64,000 nucleotides of DNA from Clostridia bacterium (GTDB taxonomy: Bacteria > Bacillota > Clostridia > Oscillospirales > Ruminococcaceae). The position numbers were made by a program, and so were the translations under genes. This document shows, in pieces, positions 47,720 to 56,026 of the stretch. The stretch spans positions 1 through 64,000 of the forward strand of contig RZZW01000001.1 in assembly GCA_009929695.1 (NCBI GenBank), given 5' to 3'. The notes beneath the pieces were generated by a model. That model saw only the letters and a program-made list of their open reading frames with translations, was not told where the DNA came from and did not search any database. The stretch's first letter is position 1; the number at the start of each line of letters is the position of its first letter.

Positions 47720-48643
47720 TTATACCTTAAGGTGTTTGCGGATACTTGTCGAAGTGCCGACGCCGCCTATAAAGCTGCCAAAAGCGACAAACGCTATGAG
47801 CAGCGGCGCCCAAATATCTGTCATCGGGTACATGTTGCGCGTAAATTCCCAAAGCCATTTTGCGGACGGCTGCGCCAAATACTGCAATATGCCAAAATAG
47901 CAGCCGCACACAAGCCCTGTGGCAAGCACACCGGCTATTGTGCCGACAGTGATGCCCTCGACAAAGAACGGCATACGGATAAACGCGTTTGTCGCGCCGA
48001 CGAACTTCATTATGTTTATCTCCTTGCGGCGGTTAAACACCGTGAGGCGGATTGTGTTGCTTATGACGACTATGGCGACGATACCGAGTATCGCCACAAG
48101 CCCCCAGCCAATGTAATTTACAGCCGTTTGCAGGCTGACGAGTATGCTTGAGAGGTCGCTTGGCGACTGCGTTTTGTAAATCATATCGCCGCCCGCCGCC
48201 TGAATCGCGGAGACTGTGGCGGAGAGCTGCTCAAGGTCTGTCACTGTCACGCGGATTGACGCGGGCAGAGGGTTCTCGGGGTTGTCGTCGCCCTCATATG
48301 CGGCGAGAACGTCGGAGTCTGCGCCCATCCACTCCTTCATTTCCTCGACTGCCTGCGCCTTTGATATATAGCTGCACTCGGCAACATTATCCATGCCCGA
48401 CACCTGCTGCCCGAACGCTGTTGCGGCGTCGGCGGCTGTTGTGTCGGAAAGGTAAAATTCTATTTCATTTTGCTGTGAAAGATAGCTTACAAAGCTGCTC
48501 ACGTTTACGGAGAGCAGAACTGCCGCGCCCGTTATGAAAAGGCAGGACGCCAAAACGCCTATTGACGCGAGCGACATAAGCTTGTTGGCAATCATGTTGT
48601 GCCAACCCTGCTTCACAAGATATTTAAAGCTTGAAAATCTCAT
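47720..48643 (-). CDS. ftsX: Cell-division protein FtsX
   Basis: 307 residues, ATG overlapping the ftsE stop by 4 bases. There are four membrane segments (about 22-45, 178-200, 228-250 and 272-295) with a large extracellular loop (about 50-175, motif NEIEFYLSDTTAADA). It is the permease-like half of FtsEX, transmitting ATP hydrolysis to peptidoglycan hydrolases such as the M23 protein encoded next. Confidence 0.97.
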   Translation of the reverse strand: MRFSSFKYLVKQGWHNMIANKLMSLASIGVLASCLFITGAAVLLSVNVSSFVSYLSQQNEIEFYLSDTTAADAATAFGQQVSGMDNVAECSYISKAQAVEEMKEWMGADSDVLAAYEGDDNPENPLPASIRVTVTDLEQLSATVSAIQAAGGDMIYKTQSPSDLSSILVSLQTAVNYIGWGLVAILGIVAIVVISNTIRLTVFNRRKEINIMKFVGATNAFIRMPFFVEGITVGTIAGVLATGLVCGCYFGILQYLAQPSAKWLWEFTRNMYPMTDIWAPLLIAFVAFGSFIGGVGTSTSIRKHLKV

Positions 48644-49515
48644 TTGCCGCCCTCCATATAGCCGCCGTTGTCGCTTCTGCGCTGCTGCGGCGCTCTTGTT
48701 TGCGGCTGTGTCATGCCCTGCGGCTGACGTATCGCGCGCCCTCGCTGCTGCGGCTGCTGACGCGGCATTGCCTGTGTTTGCGTCTGCGGCATGACAGGTC
48801 TTTGCGGCGCTGCTTGACGCACAGGGTGCATCGGCTTTGGCGGCACGTCGCTTATAAGCTCGCCGTGGTCTATTGTTATTGTTCTTTTATTAAAACGCTG
48901 TGCAAGCTCGTGCTCGTGCGTGACGACGACGACTGTCGTGCCGACGCTGTTTATCGCCTGCAAAAGCTCCATGATTTCAACAGAAAGCTCGGGGTCAATG
49001 TTGCCCGTAGGCTCGTCCGCTATGATTATTGCGGGCGAATGGACAAGCGCGCGCGCAAGCGCAATGCGCTGCTGCTCGCCGCCCGAAAGCTCGTTTGGAA
49101 AACTGTGCGCCTTGCCTGACAGCCCGACGAGGTTCAAGACATACGGCACGCGGCGCTTTATATCGCGGTCGGAAATATTTGTCACACGCATGGCGAAGGC
49201 AACGTTTTCATACGCTGTCATTGTGGGAATAAGGCGGAAATCCTGAAAGACAACGCCGAGCGAGCGGCGAAGATACGGCACGTCGCGCTCGCGCATTGTC
49301 GTGAGCTCGCGGTCATTGACATAAACCTCGCCCTCTGTGGCGACCTCCTCGCGCAGCATAAGCTTTAAAAATGTGCTTTTGCCCGCGCCGGAATGTCCAA
49401 TGACAAACACAAATTCGCCCTTTTGGATTTCGAGGTTGACATCGTGCAGCGCAAGAACATCCTTGCTGCCGCTCTGCCCCTCATAAACCTTAGTAACGCC
49501 TTCAAAACGTATCAT
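48640..49515 (-). CDS. ftsE: Cell-division ATP-binding protein FtsE
   Basis: 291 residues. ABC ATPase motifs are Walker A GHSGAGKST, signature LSGGEQQRIALARAL, Walker B IIIADEPTGN and the H-loop VVTHEHE. Residues from about 230 on are a Pro/Gln/Arg-rich tail (PQRPVMPQTQTQAMPRQQPQ) not found in the 220-230 residue standard FtsE. It drives FtsX at the septum. Confidence 0.97.
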   Translation of the reverse strand: MIRFEGVTKVYEGQSGSKDVLALHDVNLEIQKGEFVFVIGHSGAGKSTFLKLMLREEVATEGEVYVNDRELTTMRERDVPYLRRSLGVVFQDFRLIPTMTAYENVAFAMRVTNISDRDIKRRVPYVLNLVGLSGKAHSFPNELSGGEQQRIALARALVHSPAIIIADEPTGNIDPELSVEIMELLQAINSVGTTVVVVTHEHELAQRFNKRTITIDHGELISDVPPKPMHPVRQAAPQRPVMPQTQTQAMPRQQPQQRGRAIRQPQGMTQPQTRAPQQRRSDNGGYMEGGK

Positions 49516-49604
49516 TGCAATCTCCTTGTGCTAGTGGGTGACTTTACAAAAAACTCGCGCTGCGACTATGCCGAAGCGCACAGATTAGCCAAAATAGTGA
49601 CGCA

Positions 49605-49682
49605 TTGTCATTCTGAGCGCAGCGAAGAATCTTTTGGCACGGCTTGCGAACACAAAGATTCTTCGCTGCGCTCAGAATGACA
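49605..49682. repeat. Family B inverted repeat
   Basis: TGTCATTCTGAGCGCAGCGA and CGCTGCGCTCAGAATGACAC face each other across about 30 bases, between the CdaR-type gene and ftsE. The loop differs from the copy at 34236 while the arms match. Confidence 0.88.
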
Positions 49683-49735
49683 CCTCGTAAACATATGGGC
49701 TATCTGCACACTGCGTTACGCCGCAGCGCATTTTC

Positions 49736-50821
49736 TTAATATTTTGCGGGGTTTGAATTAAGGTATTTCTTAACCATAAGCGCAACCTTGAAAACTATTG
49801 CGTCGTCAAATTCGCGAAGATCAAGACCTGTCAGCTTTTTGATTTTTTCAAGGCGGTAGACAAGCGTGTTGCGGTGTACAAATAAGCCGCGGCTTGTCTC
49901 GGAAACGTTGAGGTTATTTTCAAAGAAGCGCTGAATTGTGAACAGCGTTTCGGCGTCAAGGCTGTCGATGCTGCCCTGCTTGAAAACTTCCTTTAAGAAC
50001 ATTTCGCAAAGCGTTGTCGGAAGCTGATAAATAAGGCGCGCGATGCCAAGATGGTCATAGCTGACAATCGGCTGCTCGGTGTCGAACACCTTGCCTACCT
50101 CCACTGCTATCTGCGCTTCTTTAAAGCTTGTGGCGAGGTCTTTTACGTTGGCGATAGGCGTGCCTATGCCGACCTTCGCCTTGATACAATGCTCGCCGCT
50201 AAGGGTGTCGACGATGCTCGACGCAAGCTTTTCGATGTCGTGCTGGTCGATGCCGCGCTTAATTTCCTTGACGAGCACGGTGTCGTTTTCGCTTATGTTG
50301 AAAACGAAGTCCTTCTGCTTGTCGGGGAAAAGGCCGGACACAACGTCATATGCGGAAATATCCGCACCGCTTGTGACACGGATGAGCAGCACGACGCGGG
50401 ACACGTCTGTTGCAAAATGCAGCTCACGGGCTTTTGCATAAATATCGCCCGGCAGAATATTATCAAGGACAACGTTTTTGATGAAGTTTGTTTTGTCAAA
50501 CTTTTCATCGTGATATTGCTTAATGCTTTGGAGGCTTATCGCCAAAAGTGCACCGTAATGCGCCGCAACCTCGTCTGTTCCCTCGACGAAAACAGCATAA
50601 TCATTGCGCTTGTTGCCGCTGAACAAGTGATATGTGTAGCCGTCGCGCACAAAGGATTCGCCTGCTGTGAGACGGTCGGACGCAATGTTGTCATGCACCT
50701 CGCCTATTCTGTTTAGGTCTGAACATGATATAATCGTGCCTGTCTCATCTACAACGCCGACTGTTGAGCCTATGGCGTCCTTCATCTGATACACTACACC
50801 TTGAAATACTCTGTTGGCCAT
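49736..50821 (-). CDS. CdaR/PucR-family transcriptional regulator
   Basis: 361 residues, ATG 50821 with AAAAGGAC upstream. The N-terminal sugar-diacid-sensor domain (about 1-130: MANRVFQGVVYQMKDAIGST) is followed by a GGDEF-like middle and a C-terminal PucR HTH (FFENNLNVSETSRGLFVHRN then TLVYRLEKIKKLTGLDLR). It may sense a carboxylate or other metabolite. It is monocistronic, with its own promoter and an operator-like palindrome downstream of it. Confidence 0.92.
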   Translation of the reverse strand: MANRVFQGVVYQMKDAIGSTVGVVDETGTIISCSDLNRIGEVHDNIASDRLTAGESFVRDGYTYHLFSGNKRNDYAVFVEGTDEVAAHYGALLAISLQSIKQYHDEKFDKTNFIKNVVLDNILPGDIYAKARELHFATDVSRVVLLIRVTSGADISAYDVVSGLFPDKQKDFVFNISENDTVLVKEIKRGIDQHDIEKLASSIVDTLSGEHCIKAKVGIGTPIANVKDLATSFKEAQIAVEVGKVFDTEQPIVSYDHLGIARLIYQLPTTLCEMFLKEVFKQGSIDSLDAETLFTIQRFFENNLNVSETSRGLFVHRNTLVYRLEKIKKLTGLDLREFDDAIVFKVALMVKKYLNSNPAKY

Positions 50822-50871
50822 TATGTCCTTTTCCCTTCTGCTAGCACTGCGTCGCAGCGCTTTTGTGAAAT

Positions 50872-50929
50872 GTAACAATTACTTGTTACCTTTAATCTCT
50901 ATTTTACACAACATTTATGACTTTTGCAA
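50872..50929 (-). promoter_or_regulatory. Promoter and palindrome of the CdaR-type gene
   Basis: Minus strand: TTGCAA (50924-50929), 17-bp spacer, TAAAAT (50901-50906). GTAACAA-TTAC-TTGTTAC (50872-50889) lies in the early leader and may be an autoregulatory site. Confidence 0.7.
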
Positions 50930-51002
50930 CATATTTCAACAAAAAATTAGATACTTTATTGTGTAATTTGGGAAACAGCCGTATTTCTACAATAAATATA
51001 CC

Positions 51003-51713
51003 TCAAAAATGTGTCATTTTTGTAAATATGGAAGAAATTTCCGGCAAAGTTATCTCCCGAAATCCGCCCGCGCCGAGATTTTCGTCAAGGCGAAGCGAGC
51101 CTATTGCAATTCTGCGCAGCTCGTTTACGCCCGCGTCATAAACGCCGAACATTCTTTTTATCTGGTGATAAACGCCCTGACGCAAAACAACTGTCGCGGC
51201 ACATGGGTCGTCCATGCGCAAAAGCTCCGCGGGGTGCATAAGCTCGCCGTCGGCAAGCGTCACGCCGTTTTCAAAGCCTTTAATCATCTCGTCGGTGACA
51301 GGCGTGTCGAGCAGCACCTCATATGTTTTTGGCACGTGGCGCTTGGGGGCTAAAATATCATGCGCAAAGCCGCCGTCGTCCGTCACAAGCACAAAGCCTG
51401 TGCTTTGCTTGTCCAGCCTGCCCGCGGGGAAAAGCTCGCGGCGCGGGTAGTCTTTTTTGACAAGGTCAATAACCGTCACATCGTTTGCGTCCTTCGACGC
51501 GCTGACAACGCCCTTTGGCTTGTCCAGCATGATGTAAACAAATTTTTGTGCCGACAGCTCTTTGCCGTTGAGCGTGACAACCTCGCCGTCCACCTGCGTG
51601 TCAGCCGAGCGGCACACATTGCCGCCAACACACACCATACCCTTTTGTATAACCCGCCGCGCATCCGCACGGCTGACCTGTGCGCTGTCCGCTATAAATT
51701 TATCAAGGCGCAA
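51003..51713 (-). CDS. RsuA/RluB-family pseudouridine synthase
   Basis: 236 residues, starting at TTG 51713 with AAGGATG upstream; no in-frame ATG is better placed. An S4 domain (1-60, MRLDKFIADSAQVSRADAR) is followed by the catalytic domain with the aspartate in GRLDKQSTG and LDKPKGVVSAS. It isomerises a uridine in 16S or 23S rRNA; the target cannot be told from sequence. Confidence 0.93.
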   Translation of the reverse strand: MRLDKFIADSAQVSRADARRVIQKGMVCVGGNVCRSADTQVDGEVVTLNGKELSAQKFVYIMLDKPKGVVSASKDANDVTVIDLVKKDYPRRELFPAGRLDKQSTGFVLVTDDGGFAHDILAPKRHVPKTYEVLLDTPVTDEMIKGFENGVTLADGELMHPAELLRMDDPCAATVVLRQGVYHQIKRMFGVYDAGVNELRRIAIGSLRLDENLGAGGFREITLPEISSIFTKMTHF

Positions 51714-51805
51714 AAAATCAACATCCTTTTAAAATGGAAGAATTAAAATGTGATTGCCGCAGCAATTACACCTTAATTTTTCATTTTTCACTTTTAATTT
51801 TTCAT

Positions 51806-52126
51806 TTACGCAAGTGTAACTGCCGTTCCGCTGACAGTAACCATCAGCATGCCGTTGTCTGCGCCGAGCACTTCATAATCCATTTTTACGCCCACAACGG
51901 CATCTGCGCCCGCGTCCATCGCGCGCTGTTCAAGCTCTAAAAGCGCCTGTGTGCGCGCCTGCATGAGCTCCTCCTCATATGTTGTGCTGCGCCCTCCGAA
52001 GAAATTCGACAAGCCAGCGGCGAAATCCTTGACAAAGTTTATGCCTGTTATAACCTCGCCAAAAAGTACGCCTCTATATGAGGTTATTGTTTTGCCCTCG
52101 ACTGTGTTTGTAGTTGTTAAGACCAT
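51806..52126 (-). CDS. YbjQ/UPF0145-family heavy-metal-binding-domain protein
   Basis: 106 residues; ATG 52126 follows AAGAGG. The family pattern is complete: [57 protein letters not shown]. It forms pentameric beta-rich structures in relatives. The function is not established. Confidence 0.93.
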   Translation of the reverse strand: MVLTTTNTVEGKTITSYRGVLFGEVITGINFVKDFAAGLSNFFGGRSTTYEEELMQARTQALLELEQRAMDAGADAVVGVKMDYEVLGADNGMLMVTVSGTAVTLA

Positions 52127-52199
52127 TGTGTACCTCTTATGCAAAAAAAATGTGGCTATCATATGTATATAATACCACATTTTTTTGCATAAGGCAAAG

Positions 52200-52844
52200 C
52201 TATTCTGTTGGAAACGCCGCGTCGTTTGTCAGTTCGGCGGCTGTCGATTGTGCGCCTTGGTCAAATTCAGCAGCGGTGGATTGCGCCGTTTCGTCAAGCC
52301 CTGCGGCTGTCTCTGTGCTAGGCAGCGTGCCGTCGAGCATAACCTCCGCCTGCGTCGTTTTCGTCGTGACAAGAGGTGTCACCTCGCCTGACGGCTTTTG
52401 CAGCATATACGCGCCCACAGGCTCGTTGCTGTACACAAGCACGATAGCAAACGCTTTTTCCGACTCCGTCGACATTGCGGGAACGCCGATTATCCAGCGG
52501 TCGACCTTTTTATTTTTAAATTTAGTCAAATCAAGCCCACCCTGCTGAATTACGGCGTTGAACGCGACAAAGCTGTCGTCCCATTTGCGCGGAATTTTTA
52601 CAGTTGTGACAGACGCCGTAGCCGCGTCCGCCTCGATGCCGTAGCCTGTCAAAAATGTTGTGAGCGTCGCCGCGTCGGTGATTTGTGTTTTTGAGCGCAC
52701 AGCCGCCGCTGTGGCCTCCACGTCTTCTTTACCCGTGCCCATAACAGCCCTTACGCCGAGGACAGCGCCCACGGCTATGACAGCGAAAGCGCACAGCGCT
52801 GCCACTTTTTTTATTGACTGCTTGTGCAGTGTGCATACAAACAT
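52200..52844 (-). CDS. DUF4830-type membrane-anchored protein
   Basis: 214 residues; ATG 52844 with GGGGG 8-12 bases upstream. One N-terminal membrane anchor (about 14-35) precedes the domain [20 protein letters not shown] then [20 protein letters not shown] and [13 protein letters not shown], which matches DUF4830. The C-terminus is low complexity with an 11-residue repeat ([11 protein letters not shown] / [11 protein letters not shown]). An extracytoplasmic role is likely; the function is unknown. Confidence 0.85.
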   Translation of the reverse strand: MFVCTLHKQSIKKVAALCAFAVIAVGAVLGVRAVMGTGKEDVEATAAAVRSKTQITDAATLTTFLTGYGIEADAATASVTTVKIPRKWDDSFVAFNAVIQQGGLDLTKFKNKKVDRWIIGVPAMSTESEKAFAIVLVYSNEPVGAYMLQKPSGEVTPLVTTKTTQAEVMLDGTLPSTETAAGLDETAQSTAAEFDQGAQSTAAELTNDAAFPTE

Positions 52845-52911
52845 AATATATCCCCCTTTTACCTGCTTGTGACTTGTGATAAATATTATGATGCTCGCCG
52901 CGCTTATATGC

Positions 52912-52940
52912 TTGCTGAAACTTAAATTATGCTTTATAAT
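52912..52940 (+). promoter_or_regulatory. coaX promoter
   Basis: TTGCTG (52912-52917), 17-bp spacer, TATAAT (52935-52940); ATG follows 24 bases later after GGGGGTG. Confidence 0.75.
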
Positions 52941-52964
52941 AAATAACATTATGGGGGTGCTTAT

Positions 52965-53732
52965 ATGATTTTAGCCATTGATATAGGAAATACAAATATC
53001 GCGCTCGGCGGATATGACGGCGGCAAGCTTGATTTTTGCACGCGCGTGTCGACCGACAGAGGGCTTGAAGCTGCGCAGTATGCAATAGAGCTAAAGGGCT
53101 TGTTTGGTCTTTACGGCGTTGAGACGCGCAAAATAGACGGCGCTGTGATATCGAGCGTTGTGCCGCAGGTGACGTCAAAGGTGGCGGAGGCTGTGAAGAT
53201 GGTCGCGGGCGTAGCGCCTATTATTTTTTCACAGGCGCTGCCAATAGGCATGGAGATAAAGATAGATAACCCCGCCGAGCTTGGGGCGGACTTAGTAGCG
53301 GGTGCGCTTGGCACAAAGCACAGCTATCCCCTGCCCGCCGTCGTGATAGACATGGGCACAGCCACAAAGCTGACGGTGCTCGACAAGGACGGTGCGGTGC
53401 TCGGCGTGAGCATAATGCCTGGCGTATTTTTAAGCTTTAACGCGCTTTTAAACACAGCGAGCCTGCTCGGCGGCGTTGCTATGGAAGCGCCGACGCACGT
53501 CATAGGCACGAACACGCGCGACAGCCTGCAAAGTGGCATAGTGCTCGGCGCGGCAAGCATGCTCGACGGAATGCTCGACAGAATTGAAGCGGAGGCGGGC
53601 GAGATAAAATCAGTGGTGGCAACAGGCGGAGCGTCAAGCTTCATCACGCCGCACTGCCGCCATAAGGTCGAAAACGTGCCGACGCTTGTATTAGACGGAC
53701 TTGTGACTTATTTTCAAAATTCGCAAATGTAG
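52965..53732 (+). CDS. coaX: Type III pantothenate kinase
   Basis: 255 residues. ASKHA-fold motifs are DIGNTNIALG (phosphate 1), GADLVAGALG, DMGTATKLTVL and TGGASSFI. It phosphorylates pantothenate in the first step of CoA synthesis, uses a monovalent cation and is not feedback-inhibited by CoA. It is monocistronic. Confidence 0.97.
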   Translation: MILAIDIGNTNIALGGYDGGKLDFCTRVSTDRGLEAAQYAIELKGLFGLYGVETRKIDGAVISSVVPQVTSKVAEAVKMVAGVAPIIFSQALPIGMEIKIDNPAELGADLVAGALGTKHSYPLPAVVIDMGTATKLTVLDKDGAVLGVSIMPGVFLSFNALLNTASLLGGVAMEAPTHVIGTNTRDSLQSGIVLGAASMLDGMLDRIEAEAGEIKSVVATGGASSFITPHCRHKVENVPTLVLDGLVTYFQNSQM

Positions 53733-53812
53733 GGAGCGACGCCCTCGTCGATCCGCCGCCGAAAGTTCGTGAAAACCTATCGGAGCGACGAGGGCGTCGC
53801 TCCCTACGAAAA
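53730..53812. repeat. Family A repeat pair
   Basis: GTAGGGAGCGACGCCCTCGT and its inverted copy ACGAGGGCGTCGCTCCCTAC flank about 40 bases directly after coaX. It may double as a terminator-like fold. Confidence 0.88.
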
Positions 53813-53848
53813 CCTACGGAAAAATTCGTAGGTTTTTTATATTTCATA

Positions 53849-53898
53849 TTGACAAGTACACTTGGCAGTGATATATTATATTTACCAAGTAAACTTGG
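53849..53898 (+). promoter_or_regulatory. Promoter with two matching operators (DUF6442-XRE pair)
   Basis: TTGACA (53849-53854), 17-bp spacer, TATATT (53872-53877). Palindromes CAAGT-AC-ACTTG (53853-53864) and CCAAGT-AA-ACTTGG (53885-53898) have centres 33 bases apart, three helical turns. The second gene, a small XRE protein, is the likely ligand. Confidence 0.82.
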
Positions 53899-53917
53899 CA
53901 GAAAGCGAGAATATAAA

Positions 53918-54235
53918 ATGGATAAAAACGAAATACTTGAAAAGAGCCGCAAAGAAAACAAGGACGAGGGCATGGTTGAAGCAGAGAATAAAGGCATGCG
54001 CATAGGGTTTATGTTTTTTTGCGCTCTATTTGTTTTTATTGCAATATTTAATTTATTTTTTGGTGAAACCTCAACGTTTAACGCTGTTTCGTCGCTGTTT
54101 TGGGCGTTTTTTGCAGCGCTCACCTATGGAAGATACCGCTTTACAAAAAGCAAGCTGCTTCTTTTCACCACAATCGCGGGCGCGTTTTGCTCTGTTATGA
54201 ACGTTGTAAATTACGTTGTTGCGACGTTGAGGTGA
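53918..54235 (+). CDS. DUF6442-type small membrane protein
   Basis: 105 residues from ATG 53918. The N-terminus MDKNEILEKSRKENKDEG is charged and typical of the family. Three hydrophobic segments follow (about 35-52, 58-75 and 84-103). It is coupled (3-base gap) to an XRE regulator, a frequent two-gene arrangement in clostridia that may sense an envelope signal (inference). Confidence 0.85.
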   Translation: MDKNEILEKSRKENKDEGMVEAENKGMRIGFMFFCALFVFIAIFNLFFGETSTFNAVSSLFWAFFAALTYGRYRFTKSKLLLFTTIAGAFCSVMNVVNYVVATLR

Positions 54236-54238
54236 AAA

Positions 54239-54445
54239 ATGGAGGACAGCCTTGTACTGAAAAATAATTTAAAAGCCGTGCGCACCGAAAAAAATCTTTC
54301 GCAAACACAGCTTGCCGAGATGGTGGGCGTGTCGCGCAACACGATAAGCTCCATCGAGACAGGCCAGTTCAACCCCACAGCAAAGCTTGCGCTTATTTTA
54401 TGCACAGCCCTTGATATGCCGTTTGAAATGTTGTTTTATTTTTAA
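54239..54445 (+). CDS. Small XRE-family regulator
   Basis: 68 residues, ATG with GAGGTG upstream. The compact HTH (RTEKNLSQTQLAEMVGVSRN then TISSIETGQFNPT) and end PFEMLFYF are typical of the stand-alone YozG/HipB-like class. It is the predicted binder of the two palindromes at 53853-53898. Confidence 0.93.
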   Translation: MEDSLVLKNNLKAVRTEKNLSQTQLAEMVGVSRNTISSIETGQFNPTAKLALILCTALDMPFEMLFYF

Positions 54446-54465
54446 TACCTTCCCTCAAATTTCAC

Positions 54466-54745
54466 CGTAGGGCGTGACGACCTCGGCACGCTACTAGCTT
54501 TGTGCAAACTAAAAAAGGCTTCGCTTCTCTCGGTAAAGCATTATCACATGGACACATTGCCCTCTGCAAGAGCGGCACGCCGAGTCGTCGTGCCCTACGC
54601 ACTTTGTAACATTGTAGGGACGCCATATATGGCGTCCGTTGCCGCGGCGATGTGCAAACCCCTTGTCATTCTGAGTGAAGCGAAGAATCTTTTGCGCATT
54701 GCCGTGGATTTTAAGATTCTTCGTCGCTTCGCTCCTCAGAATGAC
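54466..54745. repeat. Family A and family B repeats
   Basis: The 426-base gap after the XRE gene contains no gene. GTAGGGCGTGACGACCTCGG and its inverted partner span 54466-54600, GTAGGGACGCCATATATGGC follows near 54615, and a family B inverted pair occupies 54663-54745. Confidence 0.8.
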
Positions 54746-54818
54746 AGATTAAAGCGGTATTTCGTGCGAATAAACACGCATGGAGCAAGCCCCCGCCATA
54801 CGGTGAAATTTGTAAACT

Positions 54819-54860
54819 AAAACATGCGCACTTCTCTCTAAAGAGAAGTGCGCATGTTTT
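54819..54860. terminator. Strong bidirectional terminator
   Basis: AAAACATGCGCACTTCTCT (54819-54837) pairs perfectly with 54842-54860 around a 4-base loop. It ends the minus-strand gene 54872-55309. Confidence 0.93.
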
Positions 54861-54871
54861 AGTTATAAAAT

Positions 54872-55309
54872 TTATTTGTCGCCGCAGCCCTTGCAGCCTT
54901 CGCAGTCGCAGTCGTCTGAAAAGTCGACTTCAAACTTTGTGCCGCAGTTGGGGCATGAAAGGTTCTCGTCGTCGAGCATATCCTCGTCAACGCAAACTAC
55001 CTCGCCGCAGTTGGGGCAGGTGATTTCGTAAAGGCCGGAGTCATCGTATTCCTCGTCGTCCTCTTCGTCATAATCATCGTCGTCGTCATCTTCCCAAAGA
55101 TATTCTTCAACATCGGAAAGATCCTCGCTGACTGCGTCGACCTCGTCGAACAAATCTCCGACTTCGTCGTCCATGACTGTAACTTTTTCTGTGATATCCG
55201 TCAAAACGTCAACAATAGCGGCGATAACCTTGCCCTCTTTTGTTGTTGCATCGAACTCCATGCCTTCCATAAGACCTTTGATGTAGGCCACTTTCTCTGT
55301 AATTTCCAT
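54872..55309 (-). CDS. CD1247-type acidic zinc-ribbon protein
   Basis: 145 residues. The N-terminal helical domain (VAYIKGLMEGMEFDATTKEG) matches the CD1247 N-terminal family. A very acidic linker (about 70-92, WEDDDDDDYDEEDDEE) precedes a zinc ribbon CPNCGEVV...CPNCGTKF and a short Cys-rich end (CDCEGCKGCGDK). The role is unknown. It follows efp on the same strand, so it may be co-expressed with it. Confidence 0.9.
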   Translation of the reverse strand: MEITEKVAYIKGLMEGMEFDATTKEGKVIAAIVDVLTDITEKVTVMDDEVGDLFDEVDAVSEDLSDVEEYLWEDDDDDDYDEEDDEEYDDSGLYEITCPNCGEVVCVDEDMLDDENLSCPNCGTKFEVDFSDDCDCEGCKGCGDK

Positions 55310-55377
55310 GTTTTACCTCGGCTTTCTTTTTTGAAATAAAGGGCAAGACGACGCCTTGCCCTTCGTGTTATTTTACG

Positions 55378-55935
55378 TTACGCACGCTCCATATATTCGC
55401 CTGTGCGTGTGTCAATTCTGATGCTGTCGCCCTCGTTGATGAAAAGCGGCACGCGAATTTCCGCGCCTGTCTCAAGAATAGCGGGTTTTAGTGTGTTTGT
55501 TGCGGTGTTGCCCTTGAAACCGGGGTCTGTCTTTGTTATCTGCAATGTGACAAAGTTGGGTGGGACAATGCCGAAAATTTTGCCCTTGAACGACTGAACT
55601 GAGACAAGCTCGTTCTCCTTGACAAATTTGAAATAATCGCCAAATTCCTCTTCGCTCAGAGCAATCTGCTCGTATGTCTCGGTGTCCATGAGGGTGTACA
55701 TGCCTGTATCTTCATAAAGATACTGCATCTCGTTGCGGTCAACAATGGCCTGCGGGAACTTGGCTGTGGGGTTGTAGGTTTTTTCAACAACAGAGCCGGT
55801 GATTACGTTGCGCACCTTTGTGCGGACAAACGCTGCACCCTTGCCCGGTTTAACGTGCTGAAATTCTATAATCTGCATTACGTTGCCGTCTTCTTCAAAA
55901 GTTACTCCGTTGCGAAATTCGCCTGCTGAAATCAT
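55378..55935 (-). CDS. efp: Elongation factor P
   Basis: 185 residues, ATG preceded by GGAGG. Lys32 in the PGKGAAF loop is the usual modification site; the KOW-like and two OB domains end with [16 protein letters not shown] relieves ribosome stalling at proline runs. It has its own promoter although it follows pepP. Confidence 0.97.
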   Translation of the reverse strand: MISAGEFRNGVTFEEDGNVMQIIEFQHVKPGKGAAFVRTKVRNVITGSVVEKTYNPTAKFPQAIVDRNEMQYLYEDTGMYTLMDTETYEQIALSEEEFGDYFKFVKENELVSVQSFKGKIFGIVPPNFVTLQITKTDPGFKGNTATNTLKPAILETGAEIRVPLFINEGDSIRIDTRTGEYMERA

Positions 55936-55993
55936 AAATAATCCTCCAAAACTATCTTATAGCTATACTTAGCCATATTGCTGTATTATAACT

Positions 55994-56022
55994 ATAATAC
56001 TCTATTGTCGCGCATTTTTCAA
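55994..56022 (-). promoter_or_regulatory. efp promoter
   Basis: Minus strand: TTGAAA (56017-56022), 17-bp spacer, TATTAT (55994-55999), between pepP and efp. Confidence 0.75.
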
Positions 56023-56026
56023 GGCT

